DNA from: Distichodus sexfasciatus
Lineage: Eukaryota; Chordata; Actinopteri; Characiformes; Distichodontidae
Assembly: GCA_032718565.1 (NCBI GenBank)
Contig: JAVGVS010000311.1
Span: 154,501 to 218,500 of the forward strand
Reading direction: 5' to 3'
DNA: 64,000 bases
Below, piece by piece: positions 57,613-64,000 of the stretch; position 1 is the stretch's first letter; each line of letters starts with the position of its first letter. The notes under the pieces were generated by a model, which was not told the origin of the DNA, did not search any database, and was given only the letters and a program-made list of their open reading frames with translations. The position numbers were made by a program, and so were the translations under genes.

Positions 57613-59534
57613 TCTAATACAGTGGCACCATAAAAGCTCATGATGTATTTGTGCTGTTGCATTTCAACATTGACCAAGTGCTTGGAGTAACATTATTTCG
57701 TAGTCGGATGTGGTCTTTCTCTGCTCAAGCATTTAATGCGTTTAGCTGGTTCGACTAACCATCACGGGCCAAATTGGGCTCCGGTCTCCGGGTGGGATTA
57801 AGCAGTTCGGATAATGAATTAATGAACTACGTGTTGCTTTGCATTGCTTATCATCCATGCATATTATTTGCCAAACCAATACCAATGCGTCTGGTAAATA
57901 CTCCTGGACTTTGGTACTTGATAACTTGAATTGAAAAAATGGCATGAATATTGATCCAACTCATTTACTATTCGATTCTGATTTACAAATTACCGCTTTC
58001 ATAGTGCCTTGAGTAACGCTAAAGAGGTTAAATCAATATAAATAAATAAACAAATAAATCAGCATTTCTGAACTAATGTGCCCAGACTAGCCAAGAAGCG
58101 GAAACATTTTAGAAGCATTAACATTACATTTACTTCGTTCTCTATAATAGGGACATTCCTTCGGCAGATACTTGGTATTAAATGATATTCGAGTGTGACT
58201 GCAGTACTGTTATTTTCACACCTCTGGAACTCAGGCTCATCCAGATTTTCCTTCCGATTTCTAACACAGAGTTAACTCTTAAACCAGTTGTGTGTTGTTA
58301 CATCAGAAATGACTCTCAGTGTCAATGACTGCCGCTTGCAGCTTATATGATGCTCTATGTGTGTGCGACCGATGATTAATTCTCTATAGCAGTTAGATAA
58401 CATCATAAATTACATTTGATGAGAATTATTTGAGCGAACACTGATCATATTTTCACAGTGATGCAGCGATCGCAGTTCGGGGTACAAAGAATGCTTAGAA
58501 TCTGCTTATCCATTATCCTCTCTATGATTCAGAATCTGCAAACCGAGGAGACGGAAATTTTAATACATAGTTAATTGTCTGTCCTTTTGATTACGAATGA
58601 ATTATGTTGTGCAGACGAATTCATACGGCGATGGCTTCATTATCAACACATGACCCCAAAGCTGCAGATCAGTGAATGCCAAGACAGTAAAATGTAGATT
58701 GCACGAAAAGGTCAGTTCATAGTCGAACTACGTACATGAATATATCAGTAAAATTATGTCTTTTCATCCAAAAGAACCAATTTTGAATTTTATTACTATT
58801 CTAAAATATTTCAAGTATGTTAGCTTTCCCCAATTAGACCCAGTAGTGCTGTGCAAATTTCATTTAATTTGGCTTTCCATCATACCAACTGTCTATTTAT
58901 CTCAGCCAAAATCTTAATCTGAACCCAAAATAAGAGCATGGTTGGAGGAGAGCATATTCCTTATTCATTTTCTGTTCTTCAAGGATTTCGAAGATGGTGA
59001 GCTCAGATAATCTAATTGGCAAACAAGACCCGACAGGCCCAATAGTTCTGTTGAACATTTGTGGCCTGCTCCCTCTCTTTTTTTCAGGCTCTTTCTCTAG
59101 TTAGCAAAACCTACAACAGCAATCGTCAAAAACTCTGAATATTTTAGTGAAGTGCTGTATGACTTCAAAAAGAGGAATTTTTAATCATTCTGCAGTTAAC
59201 CTTCAATCCTGTCACGTGGATTTGTATTGTAATGTACTGATGTTTTATATATCTTTAAATCAGTTTCTTGTTTGGTTTCGTTCCTTCATTTTTTTCATTT
59301 GGCCATTTAATACTAGCTATTAATCTTTGGCCATTGTTCCAGTAAACATCTATTTCAGTCCAAGATAAATCACAGCTTTCATTTTTAATAACAGGACATT
59401 TACTAATGTTGATGAAGTGTTTTATAACTGGAGAAGTAGGTGATTGGATATTATAAGAAAACTGTGGAAATAATTTTGTGTCAATAGAATGTGTTGATAT
59501 TCTGTGAAAGTTAGGGGGCTCTAAGTAGAGTAGA
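57613..59534. other. Unassigned stretch with one SINE tail
   Basis: 57768-57825 (GGGCTCCGGTCTCCGGGTGG, AGCAGTTCGGATAATGAATT) is an S2 SINE tail. 58440-58700 is complex and low-repeat. No gene recognised. Confidence 0.4.
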
Positions 59535-59707
59535 GCTGTAGTCAAGACCATCTAAACCGAGACCGGAGCGTGCCGAGACTGAGACAAGTCAAAAGTCCAG
59601 AACCAGACAAGGTCAGAGACGAGAACACACACCACATTTACAAGATTTTACACAACATATGTAAACCACATTAAACATTCAATATTCTTGATTCTCTCTC
59701 GCCTGTA

Positions 59708-60328
59708 TGTGACTCTACGCCAAAACCAGTCGCTTGTCGCAACGGCGTTTTCTGAGAAAAATGACCGTTTATGTTGCGTGGGGTAAAATTTTAGATTTTT
59801 TTTGTTTTGTTTTGAAACAGTGGAAGGTCTATACTGTACTGTTGTGAATCAATTTTGATGAAAAAGTATTACTTACTTTTCTATCCTAAAACGTATTGAC
59901 TTTCGGGAATTCAATTCCAACCATGTAGAGTGTTAAGCGTTTTACTGTGTTGACAACTCTACTCCAATATTTACGGTAAATCCACTGGTCGACTAGCGTT
60001 AAGATGTTTCTCCGGAATCCATCTTCGTCTCCCGAGTTCAGTTAACCTATCGCAGGTAGGCTATCGTGTGGCTGTGAATGCAGCGAGGAGCTGCATTAGC
60101 ATAAGCGTGGCGCGACCGCACCGGCGTCTGCTTGAGTGCTAAATGCGATAGTCCTTCAAGGCAGATTCTCACGTTTCTCTCACTTGGGCGACGACAGGAG
60201 AAACCGACTCCTTTGAAAGGTTGATATCTCGAACTCATATGTATAAGTCCGATTCATTCAATATAGGTGCCGTTTGAGGGCACAGCAATGTTGAAAATGT
60301 GTGACTGGTTTTGCCGTGCAGAGGCACA
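59708..60328 (+). mobile_element. M1 element, copy D
   Basis: 621 bp, TGTGACTCTACGCCAAAACC to TGGTTTTGCCGTGCAGAGGCACA, with TA immediately outside both ends (59706-59707 and 60329-60330). This is the clearest evidence for a TA target duplication in the M1 family. Body words match the other copies, with several short deletions. Confidence 0.9.
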
Positions 60329-60429
60329 TATCTATAATGAGGAAATAGCTTCACTGGCAGCAGTTATCCAAACTGATCATAAGTTCAACAAATCACAGTG
60401 GCAAGACAAGACCGAGACATGTTTAAAGT

Positions 60430-60647
60430 AGGGGGGTGGTGGCACAACGGTTGAAGATATTCACCCACGATCAGAGAAAGCGAGTTACACTCAGGACCGG
60501 TAAAAGAAAGTTACCCTGGGTGTGGTACCTCGCGGAAAACAAGATACGTACGTCAAATGCAGAGTGAGGGGGTATTTTGTTCAGCGGTGCACTGGGTGCT
60601 GTGCTGTGGTGTGTTCACAATGACAAATAATCGCTCACTTTCACCTT
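60430..60647 (+). mobile_element. tRNA-derived SINE (family S1), diverged
   Basis: Head GGTGGTGGCACAACGGTTGA, B-box region degraded, then GACCGGTAAAAGAAAGTTAC, GTCAAATGCAGAG and the tail CACAATGACAAATAATCGCT. It sits inside the host element. Confidence 0.75.
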
Positions 60648-60684
60648 CAAAAACTGGTCTCAAGACCAGTCTCGAGTACTACAG

Positions 60685-63479
60685 CAATACACACAGTGTC
60701 TTACATAATGACGTTGTGAAATAGTATAACCGTGGATTACAAGATACATGGAGGAAAAGATCATAATGTCCTCCTTGTGTTCAGTGTTGCCCAGAAAATG
60801 CAAAATTGTCAGACTCACCAGGTTATTAAAGGAAATGGGCGATGACTCTCAGGTTTATTGCCGGTCACACTCAAAAACACACAGTTGTTTTATTAAAAAT
60901 ATAGACCATGCACTTGGCTCATTTACCATTTTTATTCTCCTAAACGAGCAAATTTTGATTTGGACATACTCTAAACGGCACATACTTACAGTGCATTATT
61001 AAAATCGAGCCTGGGAAAAGTGGAATTACTGGAAAATGGAAGAACTTTTTTGAAAGCCTAAAGTTAGTTCATTCATTCGAGAGAAATCATGGGTGTGTGT
61101 GTGTGTGTGTGTGTGTCTGAGGAAGAGCGAGATACAGAGAAGTAAAGTGAGGTTGGAGTGTACAGGTGGGTCTGATGGGTTTGGATGAAAATGAAGGTAA
61201 TGTAGGGAGAAGAGAGAGTCTGCTGAGAGCCCTAATACCTGTTAATTTTTATGCAAACATCTGTCTCACTAACAACCTCACAACACAGAATCTGCTGGTT
61301 GCAGCCTTGCAAGTTTGTATTTCAGCTTTCACAGAACAACGCCTCCCTTCACATTTACTGTAATACACTGCATTTTAAAAAGCAGGTTTGCAGTCTTTCA
61401 GGCCTTCTGTTTGAGTTTATGTAGCAGTGACCCTGTATTAGTGGTCATTACACAAAATCTTAGCTGTTCACACAAATGGGGCACTCGGGTATGGTCGAAT
61501 AGGGGACAAAAATAAGCAGATTTTCTTGTTTTAAATTGCAAAATGGTGGTCAGATCGAACTCTTTGGTTGCGTCCAGTCTTCCAGTTAGGACATTAATTA
61601 AGCATACTCTTTTGGCCTTTCTCATTTCTTTTAATGCTATTTTTATTTAATTGCATTTGGCCCGCAATGACATTAGCTCAATGCTTTATTTTTACATTTG
61701 CGTCCCCGTGCACGCCCTGCCCCTTTCAGGCTTCCATGGTTACAACCGGCTAATACGGATTGATGCATACAATTCCAGGCTCCCCTGTACAGCAGCATCA
61801 CGCCCCTGACCTGCTGTTATTGGTGACAGCTAGATGACGATAGTGTTTGCCCTAAGCCTTGTCCATGTTTGTCACTGTCGTTAAATTAAGTGTTAAAACG
61901 GGAATGAGATGCTGCGAGATCTTGTGAGAGCTGCGTGTAATCCAACGTGGCGGCGAGGTTGGTTGCTGGTTTAATACCCATGCATCGCCGGATAAAGAAC
62001 ACTTGGATATTTGAGTGTCTATTTATTAAAACCATGGTTTGAATTATGGGAGATATTGAGGCGGGGTCTGTCAGTCAACGTTAGTTAGTCAGCTAAAACT
62101 GATAGAAAGTTCTCTAGTTAAATCAGGCTTACATTAGACTGAACTTGCAATATTCTGGAAAAAAGCACAGTGGGCTTCTGCTGCTTAAATGCAACGGAAA
62201 AAACATGTATTCTGAACTGAATTCCAATTCTTTTGGCCAGTTCAGGTGCGTTTCTGTGATGGCACACTGAGTTACTACACATTCTGAAATACTCAACTAG
62301 CAGCATCTCAAAAAGTGAAATAAAATGGACAAAATGACTATACCTCCCTCCTGACCATTCCACGGTGGATTCTGTGGTGTACCAGTGATGCCTCAAGCTT
62401 AATTTCTTTTAGTGAGTCCTCCCTCCTCCTCTTTCTCCCTCTCCATATGAACCCAGAGTCCTTCCACATGCTTCTCCTTTCTCCGTTCCCTCCAGCTTCC
62501 CTCAAGCTCTCCATCGCACAGCCGTGGGCTCTCGGGAGGATCTCCACATTCACAGCAAAGCTCCTGTCAGACGGCGGCTCAGAAATAATCAAGAAAACAG
62601 GTGTAGTTAGAGCATAATTATGGCTTGTGTCAGTGGAACTTAAACTAAAAGAAATGTTATTCATTCCATGTCATTGTTATTCCACTTTTTCCCCCGGTGT
62701 GCTATATGACTAATTCTCCTACACACTGCTGTCACATTTTACTCTCAAACTTTATAGACCTTGCATAGTGTCTCTTACTTAGATGTCTTATTCCCATGTA
62801 GACAAACTTTTTTGTGGAAGCTCTTACTTGTCTCTTACTTCACTGTCAGTCTCTTATCTGTTTATTTCTTATAGTTACTGTTCTGCCAGATTTTAAATAT
62901 ATAGTTATGTGTGTGTGTTATATAATCACAGTGCTCTTTAAAGGAATAAAATGATAACTAAGGTTAAAAAAACACATGAGATGAAGTTTAAAAAAAAAAA
63001 AAGTTAAAGTGCAAATACAGCAAAGTAAAAATAAAACTGAATTAAATGTGCAGATATCGAAAGGTTAAAGTCCGATTAATTGAATGTGAAGGAAAATAAT
63101 GCAGTTTCTTTTTAAAGAAACCAAATGTGGAGTCTTTTGGATGTAATACGTACAAATCAGAGTCTGACATTTTTCGTTTCGTTCTGTAGCACAGATAGGT
63201 ACGAATGGAAATGTTTCTTGGTTTAAGATAAGATGGTTGAATAGCATTAATTTTAAGAACAATATAGCTTTTTCTCACTTTTCTCTATTAAATTAAAATG
63301 TTTTCATGCAAGAACGTCCCTCTCTTATGTATATTTAATGCATCAAATTCAGCATTCACAAGCAGGTGTGCTGTTAGCTGTTAGTTTGTTCATTATTTTT
63401 TATTACTTTTACATATATGCTCAAATTGTGGGTAGTAAACCATTTGAATCGTTAAAAATCAGGTAGGTGGGATTACATT
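60685..63479. other. Long unassigned stretch
   Basis: A GT run lies at 61092-61116. 61690-62000 has balanced composition and complex words. The rest is AT-rich. No gene recognised. Confidence 0.4.
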
Positions 63480-64000
63480 TGTGACTCTGCTGCTGACAAA
63501 ACCAGTGCTTATGTGGAGGTTTCGAGAAAGCGATGACCGTTCATGTTGCGCATTAAGGTAAATTATGGATTTTTGTTTTTGGTGTTTTGCCCAAAACAGT
63601 GGAAGGTCATACTGTACTGTTGTGAATACGTTGTGAAAAAATTACCCGTTCGTCCTAAAAGCCGTGACTTTTTCTTGAACAGAATTCAATTCAGCAGAAT
63701 GTTAAAGTTTCTGTTTTGGCAACTCTACTCAATATTTCGGTAAATCCCGCTGCCGTCGACTAAGCGTGAAAGATGTTCTCGGTCATCTTCGTCTCCGAGT
63801 TCAGTTAACCTGCCCTAACGCGCCCAGGTAGGCTATCCGTGTGTGGCTGTGTACAGCGTGGCTACCTATGTAAATGCCTGGCAGCGTAGCATGACGCTTT
63901 TGGCGTCTCACCAGCCAGGTGCTTTCTGCGGCGATAATAATCCGCTTCAAAGGCAAAGATTTTTCCGTTTCTCACTTGCGGCAGGAGAAACCCGACTCGC
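63480..64000 (+). mobile_element. M1 element, copy E, cut by the window end
   Basis: Starts TGTGACTCTGCTGCTGACAA and follows the M1 order (AACAGTGGAAGGTC, GGTAGGCTATCCGTG, GGAGAAACCCGACTC). The window ends about 145 bp before the expected right terminus, so the inverted end and target duplication are not visible. Confidence 0.85.

Larger units (their letters stand above)
59535..60684. mobile_element. Host inverted-end element with two nested insertions
   Basis: The left end GCTGTAGTCAAGACCATCTA with AACCGAGACCGG, and the right end CTCAAGACCAGTCTCGAGTA with CTACAGC, are inverted relatives. Host-type words (CAAGACAAGACCGAGACATG) reappear at about 60393 between the two insertions. Without them the host would be about 310 bp. 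Confidence 0.6.

Overview
The window looks like vertebrate, most likely ray-finned fish, nuclear DNA. The evidence is many tRNA-derived SINEs with recognisable A and B boxes, a DANA/mermaid-like SINE, a Tc1-like transposase relic, non-LTR retrotransposon 3' ends, hAT-like and other short inverted-repeat transposons, and abundant (CA)n, (TTC)n and (TA)n microsatellites. I see no convincing protein-coding gene or exon of a host gene, no rRNA or functional tRNA gene, and no CRISPR array. Open reading frames are short and are explained by repeats or chance. The window is best read as intergenic or intronic DNA. The species cannot be fixed from the sequence.

Layout. 0-9 kb: degraded SINEs, a pyrimidine-rich TTC block (1.38-2.1 kb), a ~100 bp pyrimidine-rich tandem array (3.5-4.7 kb), ATT/AAC microsatellites and a full copy of a ~620 bp inverted-repeat element (here M1, 7.62-8.25 kb). 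9-14 kb: SINE pieces, a 'CACTGCAAAA' element (M2), and a 32-bp minisatellite in two blocks (12.05-12.84 and 13.06-13.40 kb). 14-21 kb: a reversed SINE tail, a SINE, a Tc1-like relic with a SINE against its 3' end, and a 20-bp minisatellite (19.99-20.97 kb). 21-28 kb: mostly unique-looking sequence, then a SINE, an M1 copy interrupted by M2, and a hAT-like element interrupted by a TA-flanked MITE. 28-36.5 kb: SINE and LINE fragments, a local direct repeat with a DANA-like SINE, nested small elements and a second hAT-like copy with degenerate 8-bp target duplications. 36.5-50 kb: mainly unassigned, with scattered SINE fragments and a 27-bp-arm hairpin. 50-64 kb: a 520 bp palindromic element with a TA/TG core, a SINE split by a fourth MITE, M1 copies at 53.8, 59.7 and 63.5 kb (the last runs off the window), a LINE 3' end and a host element carrying both an M1 copy and a SINE.

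The most informative feature is transposon layering. At least five younger elements can be seen sitting inside older ones, so their relative order of activity can be read directly. M1, with five copies in 64 kb, inverted termini starting TGTGACTCTGC and TA at some flanks, is the best candidate for an incompletely described family. I cannot search repeat databases, so novelty is not claimed. No gene pathway can be assigned.
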